Below, piece after piece: positions 1 to 6,972 of a DNA stretch of 13,617 nt. The notes beneath the pieces were generated by a model. That model was given only the letters and a program-made list of their open reading frames with translations, did not search any database and was not told the origin of the DNA. The translations under genes were made by a program, and so were the position numbers. Each line of letters opens with the position of its first letter. Within the stretch, counting starts at the first letter, position 1. Origin of the DNA: Planctomycetaceae bacterium (GTDB lineage: Bacteria > Planctomycetota > Planctomycetia > Pirellulales > Pirellulaceae); contig JAHEAM010000043.1 of assembly GCA_024642765.1 (NCBI GenBank), positions 1 through 13,617 of the forward strand. Direction: 5' to 3'.

Positions 1-494
1 AAAAAGAAGGTGGCCCAAGTTTTGCCCAATGCGCCGAAGTCATCCGCAATCATTGTTCTGTTCCAGTTGCGGAACTTAGAAAACTGTTGGACTGGGCGCT
101 ATTCAATTTGCTCATCGGAAATTCGGATGCACACGGCAAAAATATTTCTGTGCTCTATCATCCCGACGGCCGCCGAGAACTGGCACCTTTCTACGACCTT
201 GTCTGTACAAGAAACTACCCGAAAATAGACAGACACTTGGCAATGAAAATTGGAAACCGCACCGATCCAGACTTGATTGGCAGTACTCAACTGAAAGCCC
301 TAGCATCGGATCTGAGAATTGGCTGGAAACTCGTCAACGATACAACGACTGAAATGGGAGAGAAGCTTATCGATGCTTTAGCCTGTGCAACCGAAGAATT
401 CAAACAATCCTTCGGTAAATCGCCCGTTCTCGAACGAATCGCAACGGTAACCAAAAAACAAATCAAACGCGTTATGCGTGATCTTATATCATAG
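1..494 (+). CDS. HipA-family serine/threonine kinase, C-terminal part (5' end outside window)
   Basis: The reading frame is open from base 3 to the TAG at 492-494, about 163 codons, and is cut by the window edge, so the start and N-terminal lobe are not visible. The fragment begins with KEGGPSF, matching the GGP segment typical of HipA proteins. It then has the kinase catalytic loop IGNSDAHGKN (Asp codon at 126-128) and the metal-binding segment LAPFYDLV (Asp codon at 195-197). Both aspartates known to be essential in Escherichia coli HipA are therefore present, so this half looks functional. HipA kinases phosphorylate translation targets such as glutamyl-tRNA synthetase and usually pair with an upstream DNA-binding HipB; any hipB would lie left of the window. 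The gene converges on the pterin synthase gene and overlaps its 3' end by 11 bp. Family assignment is firm; toxin activity is inferred. Confidence 0.88.
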   Translation, partial: KEGGPSFAQCAEVIRNHCSVPVAELRKLLDWALFNLLIGNSDAHGKNISVLYHPDGRRELAPFYDLVCTRNYPKIDRHLAMKIGNRTDPDLIGSTQLKALASDLRIGWKLVNDTTTEMGEKLIDALACATEEFKQSFGKSPVLERIATVTKKQIKRVMRDLIS

Positions 495-1260
495 GCTGAG
501 AAAAGTCGGCCCAAGTTTTGGGTGTCTCGTAGACACGTACATTACGCAGCGAGCCACCCAACTCGATATTGCTCAACCATTGCCAAATGACCCCGGCAAT
601 GTTCTCAACCGTCGGATTCAGCCCCGCAAACTCGGGAACATCAACATTCAGATGCTTGTGATCAAGACGGTCGACAACATGTGTCTTGATCAAATGCTCA
701 AATGTCGGCAACGAAAAACCGACATCACCCAATGCGGGAACAGCCACCGTGACAGCTACGACGTAGTTGTGACCATGCCCCGCGGGATTGTTGCACTTGC
801 CAAAGTAGTCGCGATTTTCTTCTGCCGTCATCGAATTGCTATGTAATCGATGCGCTGCAGAAAATTCACATTGCTCGGTCAATAGAACGTCCATTGCGGG
901 CTCCACTACTAATTTCAAAGAGAGATAGGGTGTCACAACCAACTCGGACTCGAGCAGTTGAATGCCATCCGGCAAATGCCTGGAAATATTTGGCGTGGTC
1001 CTTATAAAAGCCAACAAATCGGTTCCGTTTGCATTCGCCGCAACATATTCGTTGCAAAATTCCGCCATGGCTCGGTCAAGGACTTGGATGTTGACAAGGT
1101 ATCCGGTACGTGCATCAACCCGCCCCGTCACTGTCGAACGAAGTAGCTGAAAAGGAGCGGCCAATAAACTTCCTCCGCTGCCGGCCCACGAGTTCGACGA
1201 CCGGTCGAAAGTCTCGCCGGATCGCCAAAAAAAACGAAATTCACGCGTGAGTCGGATCAT
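484..1260 (-). CDS. 6-pyruvoyl-tetrahydropterin synthase family protein, tandem fold with degenerate N-terminal half
   Basis: The protein has 258 residues, roughly twice a single PTPS/QueD domain. The C-terminal half (about 126-258) carries the full active site: CEFSAAHRL with zinc ligand His137, FGKCNNPAGHGHNY with Cys156 and zinc ligands His162 and His164, LDHKHLN at 199-205, PTVEN at 216-220, and VYETP with pterin-anchoring Glu245. The Cys-x5-His-Gly-His spacing matches eukaryotic PTPS (dihydroneopterin triphosphate to 6-pyruvoyltetrahydropterin) rather than the Cys-x3-His spacing of QueD, which suggests tetrahydropterin rather than queuosine synthesis. The N-terminal half (about 1-125) keeps fold-like pieces such as NSWAG and TGYLVNI but lacks the zinc histidines, so it is probably a non-catalytic copy. 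It follows the SDR gene by 37 bp, probably on one transcript. The start has no strong ribosome binding site. The exact product is inferred. Confidence 0.88.
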   Translation of the reverse strand: MIRLTREFRFFWRSGETFDRSSNSWAGSGGSLLAAPFQLLRSTVTGRVDARTGYLVNIQVLDRAMAEFCNEYVAANANGTDLLAFIRTTPNISRHLPDGIQLLESELVVTPYLSLKLVVEPAMDVLLTEQCEFSAAHRLHSNSMTAEENRDYFGKCNNPAGHGHNYVVAVTVAVPALGDVGFSLPTFEHLIKTHVVDRLDHKHLNVDVPEFAGLNPTVENIAGVIWQWLSNIELGGSLRNVRVYETPKTWADFSQPMI

Positions 1261-1297
1261 TAGAGTTGCAATAAGCAGTTGGTTCTTGAATGAAAAG

Positions 1298-1996
1298 CTA
1301 TTGTGCCGTGACGTTTATCGCTTGGCCGCTTGAATATGAAAACTCTTCGCCAACAAGTTGGCAAATCATAGCAGCCACGGCCTCGGGCGACACCGTTTGT
1401 TCTGCAGGAAAATCAGGAAATAGTCCACGCAACATTTTCGTTTCGACTGCTCCCGGCCTGACACTGTAGGCCCGTATGCCATGCGAGCGACCTTCGTTGG
1501 CAATGGCCACTGTGAACAAATCCACCCAAGCCTTGCTGCTACCATAAGCAGCAAATCCTGGAAACGGACTAACTGCAGCTAACGAAGAGATGTTCACAAC
1601 AACCCCACCTCCCATCTCCACCATGACGGGCCATACTGCTTGAGTCACCTCAAACACACCACGCATGTTAACCGTATATGTTTTCTCGAATTCATCTGCA
1701 GAAATATTTTCAAACGGAGTACAAGCGGCGAAGCCAGCCGCATTGACGAGAACATCGATTCGACCAAATCGCTGGGCGGCTTCTGCGACAAACAACCGGC
1801 CCTCGCCGCCACTCGACAAATCCACAGTTGCCGCAAACACGTCGCTTCCAGATCCACCCAATGAACTCTCGGCCTCGATTAATGTCGCAGTATCCCGCCC
1901 GCAGATTGCAATCGAATAACCTTCGGTCCGGAATTTACGTGCAGTCGCTAAGCCAATTCCGCTATTGCCTCCCGTAATCATCGCAACTGGTTTCAT
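1298..1996 (-). CDS. Short-chain dehydrogenase/reductase (SDR), possibly sepiapterin-reductase-like by context
   Basis: The 232-residue protein is a classical SDR. It has the dinucleotide motif TGGNSGIG at 8-15, NAAG at 85-88, Asn110, Ser138 and the catalytic pair Tyr151/Lys155 in YGSSK. Arg34 just after the second beta strand (CGRD) suggests NADP(H) rather than NAD(H). The start is well supported by AAGGAG five bases upstream of the ATG. It is the first gene of a minus-strand pair with the pterin synthase 37 bp downstream. In animal tetrahydrobiopterin synthesis the PTPS product is reduced by an SDR (sepiapterin reductase), so a role in reducing the pterin side chain is an attractive but unproven guess from context. 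SDRs are too diverse for substrate assignment from motifs alone; a general 3-oxoacyl or sugar reductase remains possible. Confidence 0.9.
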   Translation of the reverse strand: MKPVAMITGGNSGIGLATARKFRTEGYSIAICGRDTATLIEAESSLGGSGSDVFAATVDLSSGGEGRLFVAEAAQRFGRIDVLVNAAGFAACTPFENISADEFEKTYTVNMRGVFEVTQAVWPVMVEMGGGVVVNISSLAAVSPFPGFAAYGSSKAWVDLFTVAIANEGRSHGIRAYSVRPGAVETKMLRGLFPDFPAEQTVSPEAVAAMICQLVGEEFSYSSGQAINVTAQ

Positions 1997-2163
1997 TCTT
2001 TCTCCTTGCAGGCTTCGTTCCCGTCCAACTATCGGATCATCCTTTCAACCTACCTTAAAAAACGCACTTTCAATATACCGGCAATGCATTCGAAAATTGC
2101 TTTTTGATCCACCTATTACCCAGTCACCATCGATTAAGGTAAAATTTAAAACAACCAAATAAT

Positions 2164-2184
2164 CAAAAACGTCTATTGTTTTTG
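2164..2184. promoter_or_regulatory. Perfect inverted repeat upstream of the homogentisate dioxygenase gene
   Basis: CAAAAAC and GTTTTTG form perfect 7-bp arms separated by a 7-bp spacer. The element ends 28 bp before the dioxygenase ATG in the 216-bp divergent region shared with the SDR gene. Size and position fit an operator for a dimeric regulator of the dioxygenase gene. The arms are AT-rich and low in complexity, so chance occurrence is possible. No regulator gene is in the window. Confidence 0.35.
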
Positions 2185-2212
2185 CAAGCAAACTAATCTC
2201 AAGGGAAACACC

Positions 2213-3382
2213 ATGCCCAGCTATCGACGACTTGGGGAATTACCTCCCAAACGACATATCAAAATGCCGAACGCCGGCAATAGTTTTTTGAACGAAGGCC
2301 TTTATTATGAACATGTCGTGACAACACAAGGCTTCGATCGCGTTTATTCCATCATGTACCACATGCGACCGCCGACTCGTGTACTTGATACAGAAACAGC
2401 CGGCACGCTTAAACTCGAGAAAGCAGATGAACGCCAATTGCGGCACCATCATTTCAAAACACAGGAGCTGCCGCGCACTGGCGAACCCGTTACGGGTCGA
2501 ATCCCAATCCTATTCAATGACGACTTGGTGTCTTATCGCGTCAAACCATCCGAACCGCAATCCGAATTATTTCGTAACGGAGCGGCCGACGAAGTGATTT
2601 TTATCCACCAAGGGTCTGGGTACATCGAAACGATTTACGGCAAAGTCCCCTATCGCCGCGGTGACTATGTTGTCATTCCACGAACCACGACTTACCGAAT
2701 CGTTTCTGACGACATTTCAAAGGAAGACCATTTGATCCTGGAGTGTTTCGCTCCTGTTCGTGTCCCTGATCGCTACAACAACCCTGATGGCCAAATGTAT
2801 ATGGGTGTACCCTACTACGAACGAGACTTTCATTCGCCGGCGGAATTGTGCATCTATGATGTCGAGAAACCCACCACGATTTTGATCAAGGTTCATGAAG
2901 ACTTAACGCGTGTCACGATGGCCCATCATCCGTTTGATGTCGTTGGATGGGATGGCTTCTTATACCCTTACACATTCAATGCTTGGGATTTTGAACCACT
3001 GACAGGCACGACGCACTTGCCACCACCGTTCCAACAGACATTCGAATGCCGTGGGTTTGTGATCTGCACGTTTGCGCCGCGGCATTTGGATCACCATCCA
3101 AACGCGATCAAGGTCCCTTACGTGCATAGCAATGTCGAGGCCGACGAAGTGTTGTTCTATGTCGACGGAGAATTCGGTTCACGAAAGGGTGTCGGTCTAG
3201 GCTCCATGACACTTCATCCCGGCGGAATTCCTCACGGGCCGCATCCGGGTACTATCATGAAAAGCATGTCGATGGAACGCACGGAAGAGATGGCGGTTAT
3301 GTTCGACACCGATCGCAAACTACACACGACGGTCCAAGCCATGTCAGTCGACGATCCGAACTACCCGAAGAGTTGGTTGTAA
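2213..3382 (+). CDS. hmgA: Homogentisate 1,2-dioxygenase, short bacterial form
   Basis: The 389-residue protein resembles cupin-type homogentisate dioxygenases, which open the ring of homogentisate to maleylacetoacetate in tyrosine and phenylalanine catabolism. The N-terminal part contains a cupin-like segment (VIFIHQGSGYIET followed by the RRGDYVVIPRTTTY strand, about 128-162). The C-terminal part carries the likely iron site: His305 in VPYVHSN, Glu312 in EADEVLFYVDGEF and His341 in GGIPHGPHPG. The His-to-Glu spacing is seven residues here and six in human HGD (His335/Glu341), so Asp311 is an alternative ligand. It is shorter than the roughly 430-445 residues of the human and Pseudomonas enzymes and matches a shorter bacterial branch. 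AAGGGA six bases before the ATG supports the start. It diverges from the pterin gene pair. The family is confident; the substrate is inferred. Confidence 0.85.
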   Translation: MPSYRRLGELPPKRHIKMPNAGNSFLNEGLYYEHVVTTQGFDRVYSIMYHMRPPTRVLDTETAGTLKLEKADERQLRHHHFKTQELPRTGEPVTGRIPILFNDDLVSYRVKPSEPQSELFRNGAADEVIFIHQGSGYIETIYGKVPYRRGDYVVIPRTTTYRIVSDDISKEDHLILECFAPVRVPDRYNNPDGQMYMGVPYYERDFHSPAELCIYDVEKPTTILIKVHEDLTRVTMAHHPFDVVGWDGFLYPYTFNAWDFEPLTGTTHLPPPFQQTFECRGFVICTFAPRHLDHHPNAIKVPYVHSNVEADEVLFYVDGEFGSRKGVGLGSMTLHPGGIPHGPHPGTIMKSMSMERTEEMAVMFDTDRKLHTTVQAMSVDDPNYPKSWL

Positions 3383-3437
3383 TGTCTGACTAGCATCATC
3401 CGGCCAGCAACTTCAGCCTGATCAGCTTCAATTGCGT

Positions 3438-3980
3438 TTAAGACCGGGCTAATGTACCAAACCCAAATTCAGGCGACGAAACACCTGCGTTTCGTTGCCA
3501 TTTGAAAACCAACGCTGCCGTCTTCGGGTTAACGGCCCAGTCATTTGAAGGCTAGAAATATGAAAGTCTTTGGCGGCGGATTTTCGGAAACGATCAATCG
3601 CCTGAGTTGTTGAGCGAATAGCCGACAGCTCGACCGCGAATGTGGTTGGCGATGGTGAATTTATCCCAAATGGAAGCCGAAATGAAAGGGATTCCAAAAT
3701 GCTTGAGGAAAGGACAGCCATCCCTCGGCTCGCTTTGGGAGTAAACATAGGAAAATGATTCAACATCCCCTGAACCCGTTCTAAACCGGCCACTTAATAC
3801 GACACCAAATTCCTGACCTTCTGTTGAAAAATCAGTCAGCAATTGCATTGAATCGCCATTTTCGATCACAAGTATGTAGGGGATTTTTTTGATTCCATGA
3901 GTAGATGGCCTGAAGAAACGATCGGCGTTGAAGAAAGTGCTGCCAAGGACAATTACCTTAAAGCGATCAAAAACACTGAC
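3438..3980 (-). pseudogene. Probable decayed gene of unknown family
   Basis: One minus-strand frame is open from about 3980 to 3597, giving a protein-like sequence (KVIVLGSTFFNADRFF, then IPYILVIENGDSMQLLTDFS, then ISASIWDKFTIANHIRGRAV). It is broken by stops at 3594-3596 and 3552-3554, then reopens as NDWAVNPKTAALVFKWQRN and ends at a TAA at 3438-3440. Across the broken stretch a second frame reads TTQAIDRFRKSAAKDFHISS, as expected if two compensating frameshifts had occurred. The long frame has no ATG near its upstream end; the first usable start is a GTG at 3867-3869. These signs fit a pseudogene. I do not recognise the family. A chance open frame is possible, and a plus-strand ORF overlaps its upstream end. 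Confidence 0.35.
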
Positions 3981-4040
3981 TCACGCGATTTGACCGACTT
4001 GATTTTTCGTCAACTCGAATACTTGGACAGCAAAAAGTAG
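3897..4040 (+). CDS. Small ORF resembling the C-terminal end of Fic/DOC-type proteins, possible gene remnant
   Basis: The ORF encodes 47 residues beginning MSRWPEETIGVEES and ending QLEYLDSKK. The frame stays open upstream to a TGA at 3849-3851 but has no better start. The pattern W-P-E...I-G followed by Y-L-K-A-I-K-N-T-D-S-R-D-L-T-D-L-I resembles, from memory, the last helix pair of Fic/DOC-family proteins (Y..AI..AD..D...LI). No HPFxxGNGR Fic active-site motif occurs upstream, so if this is Fic-derived it is only a tail. Codon choice (TTG leucine, CGT arginine, GAA) resembles the neighbouring genes. There is no clear ribosome binding site. It overlaps the opposite-strand decayed ORF, and at most one of the two is likely to be real in the overlap. 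Confidence 0.3.
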   Translation: MSRWPEETIGVEESAAKDNYLKAIKNTDSRDLTDLIFRQLEYLDSKK

Positions 4041-4323
4041 TTACAAGATGCTTCGGTCAGTCGCGGCCATTTTGCAAACTGTTGACAAGCAATTTTTTGT
4101 GAATGGCAGTCCAATAGCCTTAACAAAACCTGTTGAAATATCGTACGATTGATTCGATTGCGATAGCTCGTGATTTTAAGACTACTGAATTTGAGATGCA
4201 GGTCCAAAATCCAATTTCTGTTCCCTTTATTACCTCCTGTTCAATCAACCTGACGAGCCAAAAGCGTGAACCTGATCGTGACGATTTTCCAACTTTTCTT
4301 GAATAACCACTACTATTTGCCCT
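4041..4323. other. Non-coding stretch upstream of the flavin reductase gene
   Basis: No convincing coding frame was found here on either strand. A TTGACA hexamer at 4082-4087 is the best -35 candidate, but no good -10 box follows at 16-18 bp. A 10-bp palindrome (ATCGTACGAT) lies at 4140-4149. With the decayed region before it, this makes about 940 bp without an intact gene between the dioxygenase and the flavin reductase. Confidence 0.4.
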
Positions 4324-4908
4324 ATGGAAATTGACTTTAAATCGCTTGAGCCGGCCCAGCGTTATGCACTGATGATTCGTGCGATTACCCCACGTCCCAT
4401 TGCTTGGATTTCAACCGTAAATTCTGCTGGCCAAGCGAACTTGGCTCCCTTTAGTTTTTTTGCAGGTGTCGGTTCTGATCCACCAGCTCTGGTCGTTTCT
4501 TTTGTTAACAAACCGGATGGCTCGCCAAAAGACACTTTGCGCAACATCGAAGAAACTCAAGAATTTGTCGTCAACGCAGTATCGTACGACCTCAGGCAAT
4601 CCATGTTTGATTCGTCCGATGAGCTGCCCTGTGGCGAAAGTGAAATCGAGGCACTGGGAATCGAAACCGTTCCTGCCAAAACGGTACGACCGCCTCGACT
4701 CACTCGGGCTCCATTACAATTCGAATGCCAACTCCACCAAATCGTTCGGATCGGTGCTTCCAGTTCCGTGTTTGGCATCATTCAGTGGGTTCATATTGAT
4801 GATCGCGTCTTGAGCGACGGCAAGATCGATCCGGAATTGCTCGATACAATTGGACGCATGGGCGGAAGGAGCTACTGCCGCACAACGCAACGCTTTGAGC
4901 TCAGCTGA
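4324..4908 (+). CDS. Flavin reductase family protein (FMN-binding split barrel)
   Basis: The 194-residue protein matches the flavin reductase-like/DIM6-NTAB family. It has TPRPIAWISTVNSAGQANLAPFSFF at about 22-46, the usual FMN-binding segment of this fold (RPIAWIST at 24-31, NLAPFSFF at 39-46), and a conserved tail with DTIGRMGGRSYCRT. Members bind FMN and either reduce free flavin with NAD(P)H for two-component monooxygenases or act as stand-alone flavoproteins; no partner monooxygenase is visible here. The ATG at 4324 begins a frame with conserved N-terminal sequence (FKSLEPAQRYALMIRAITPR), although there is little Shine-Dalgarno sequence before it. The acyl-CoA synthetase begins 21 bp after its stop, so the two are probably co-transcribed and may share a catabolic route. 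The substrate cannot be told from sequence. Confidence 0.88.
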   Translation: MEIDFKSLEPAQRYALMIRAITPRPIAWISTVNSAGQANLAPFSFFAGVGSDPPALVVSFVNKPDGSPKDTLRNIEETQEFVVNAVSYDLRQSMFDSSDELPCGESEIEALGIETVPAKTVRPPRLTRAPLQFECQLHQIVRIGASSSVFGIIQWVHIDDRVLSDGKIDPELLDTIGRMGGRSYCRTTQRFELS

Positions 4909-4929
4909 AGCTTAAAACCAGAGGATCTT

Positions 4930-6957
4930 ATGCAACCATTGAACGAACAAGAAAACCAATTGTATCCAGGCATGGCGATTGAGGAGGCGCTGAATTCCAG
5001 TCTTTCACCCACCGACAAATGGACTCGGTTGTTACCCGAGTTGAAGAATCTTTCGTCGCCAACTGCCATTGCCAACCTTTATCAAAGGTGTTTTTCTGAA
5101 TGGAATCGTACTGCGCTCGGTCCGGCTCCAATGTGGATTCCGAATCAAGAATCTCAATCGCATTCCAATCTCGGCCAATGGATGCAAGAAAAACAAATAC
5201 CGTCCTTTCAAGAATTCCATTCCTGGTCGGTGCAAAACCGAAACGATTTTTGGCTGGAAGCGATCGATCGACTGGGAATCGACTTCAAAACAAAACCTCA
5301 GGCAATCGTCGCAGACTTAAGCGAGATCGAGAGCCCTACTTGGCTCCCCGGAGCGACAATGAATATTGCGGCAAGTTGCTTTCAAGCGTCGCCGCAAGGC
5401 ACCGCCATCGTTTTTCAACGCGCGGATAAAGTTGCGAGCTCCTCTTTGGAAAAATGGACTTACGAGGTTCTGGAGACCAAGACCAAAGAGATAGCGTCGA
5501 GCATCCGCGCATGTGGCTACCAACCTGGGGATGCACTGGCTGTTGTCTTGCCCATGACGGCCGAATCGGTCGCGATTTACTTGGGCATCGTGTGGGCAGG
5601 TTGCATTGTCGTTTCGATTGCCGATAGTTTTGCACCGAAAGAAATCCAAAACCGACTGCGCATCGCAAATGCAAAAGGTGTGTTTACTTATGACCACGTC
5701 CTACGTGCCGGCAAATCCTTGTCCATGTTGACGCGAGTCATAGAATCCACCGAGTTGCCAATAGTTGTACTCGGATCGAACGAAGAACCACCGTCCGTGA
5801 ATCGCTCCCAGGATTTGACTTGGTGTGACTTCCTGGCAAAAGGGCAGGGGGGCAATGACGAATTGCACATTGCAGCACCCAACGACGCGATCAACATTTT
5901 GTTTTCGTCTGGTACAACTGGCGATCCGAAAGCGATCCCTTGGACCCACACAACTCCAATCAAATGCGCAATCGACGGATACTGCCACCAAGACATTCAA
6001 CCCGGACACGTCACTTGTTGGCCGACCAATTTGGGTTGGATGATGGGACCGTTTTTGATCTTCGCGACCTTGATCAATCGCGGCACGATCGCGTTGTTCG
6101 AAGATGCACCAGTTGGTCCGGCATTCGGACGTTTCGTTCAAGACGCCAGCGTCAACATGTTGGGGGTAATTCCCACAATCGTCCAAAACTGGCGTGCGAC
6201 CGGAGACATGGAAACATTCGATTGGACCGCAATTAATGTCTTTAGCTCTACGGGCGAAAGCTCGCAACCTGACGACATGGTTTACCTTTCCGCACTAGCA
6301 AAAATGCGTCCTGTCATCGAATATTGTGGCGGTACCGAAATTGGTGGCGGATATATTACTTCAACGGTATTGGAGCCCAACATCCCCAGTGCATTTTCAA
6401 CAGCCGCAGTGGGTATCGAATTCGATTTGCTCGATGGACAGGGAAATTCAACAGACGAAGGTGAAGTTTTTCTGGTCCCGCCGTCCATTGGCCTTTCGAC
6501 TCGGCTTCTAAACCGGGACCACCACGAAACCTACTTTGCCGGAACGCCGACACGTTCAGATGCCGTCCCACTGAGGCGACATGGTGATTTCATGCGTAGA
6601 TTGCCCAATGGGTATTTTGTCGCCGGTGGACGCGTCGATGACACAATGAACCTCGGCGGAATCAAGGTCAGTTCCGCTGAACTTGAACGCGTGATGAATC
6701 AGACCGAGGGTGTAGTCGAAACGGCAGCAATCGCGATAGCGGCAGCAGGTGGCCCCGAGGAACTCCATGTATTCGTTGTTCAACGTGGCACATCAACCGC
6801 TGCATTCCTGACCACGGCATTCAACCAGCAACTACGCAACGAATTAAACCCGCTTTTCAAAGTGAAAACCGTACATATTGTTGACTCCCTGCCACGAACG
6901 GCGAGCAACAAAGTGATGCGGCGAAAGCTGCGTGACTCAGTAAAATCTTCAACTTAA
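4930..6957 (+). CDS. AMP-forming acyl-CoA synthetase, AAE17/AAE18-like (ACS/ANL superfamily)
   Basis: The 675-residue protein has an acetyl-CoA-synthetase-type N-terminal region (FQEFHSWSVQNRNDFW, LPGATMNIA) and a complete adenylation core. The ATP loop LFSSGTTGDPK is at 324-334, followed by IPWTHTTPIKCA and CWPTNLGWMMGP. The hinge GRVDDTMNLGGIK is at 567-579, and the catalytic lysine is Lys661 in LPRTASNKVMRR. Several stretches (GCIVVSIADSFAPKEI, INILFSSGTTGDPKAIPWT, LNPLFKV, LPRTASNK) match plant peroxisomal acyl-activating enzymes 17/18 as I remember them, more closely than acetyl- or acetoacetyl-CoA synthetase. It converts a carboxylic acid plus ATP and CoA into acyl-CoA and AMP; the acid is unknown. 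GAGG five bases before the ATG supports the start. It follows the flavin reductase by 21 bp. In a tyrosine-degradation context acetoacetate is one candidate substrate, but this is a guess. Confidence 0.9.
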   Translation: MQPLNEQENQLYPGMAIEEALNSSLSPTDKWTRLLPELKNLSSPTAIANLYQRCFSEWNRTALGPAPMWIPNQESQSHSNLGQWMQEKQIPSFQEFHSWSVQNRNDFWLEAIDRLGIDFKTKPQAIVADLSEIESPTWLPGATMNIAASCFQASPQGTAIVFQRADKVASSSLEKWTYEVLETKTKEIASSIRACGYQPGDALAVVLPMTAESVAIYLGIVWAGCIVVSIADSFAPKEIQNRLRIANAKGVFTYDHVLRAGKSLSMLTRVIESTELPIVVLGSNEEPPSVNRSQDLTWCDFLAKGQGGNDELHIAAPNDAINILFSSGTTGDPKAIPWTHTTPIKCAIDGYCHQDIQPGHVTCWPTNLGWMMGPFLIFATLINRGTIALFEDAPVGPAFGRFVQDASVNMLGVIPTIVQNWRATGDMETFDWTAINVFSSTGESSQPDDMVYLSALAKMRPVIEYCGGTEIGGGYITSTVLEPNIPSAFSTAAVGIEFDLLDGQGNSTDEGEVFLVPPSIGLSTRLLNRDHHETYFAGTPTRSDAVPLRRHGDFMRRLPNGYFVAGGRVDDTMNLGGIKVSSAELERVMNQTEGVVETAAIAIAAAGGPEELHVFVVQRGTSTAAFLTTAFNQQLRNELNPLFKVKTVHIVDSLPRTASNKVMRRKLRDSVKSST

Positions 6958-6972
6958 ACGGCTACGAGTCGA

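Noticed and set aside
484..1260. QueD (queuosine pathway)
   Set aside because: The Cys-to-HGH spacing is five residues as in eukaryotic PTPS, not three as in QueD, and no other queuosine genes are nearby.
4082..4087. TTGACA as a promoter -35 box for the flavin reductase gene
   Set aside because: No acceptable -10 hexamer at the right spacing, so it was not listed as a promoter.
4140..4149. 10-bp palindrome ATCGTACGAT as an operator
   Set aside because: Short, and a near copy (ATCGTACGA) occurs inside the flavin reductase coding region; nothing ties it to regulation.
4010..4207. 65-codon minus-strand ORF
   Set aside because: Its composition shows no protein-like pattern, it has no ribosome binding site, and it overlaps the end of the plus-strand small ORF.
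4930..6957. Acetoacetyl-CoA synthetase as the specific name
   Set aside because: It would fit the tyrosine pathway, but the sequence blocks resemble AAE17/AAE18 more, so only the broader family was assigned.
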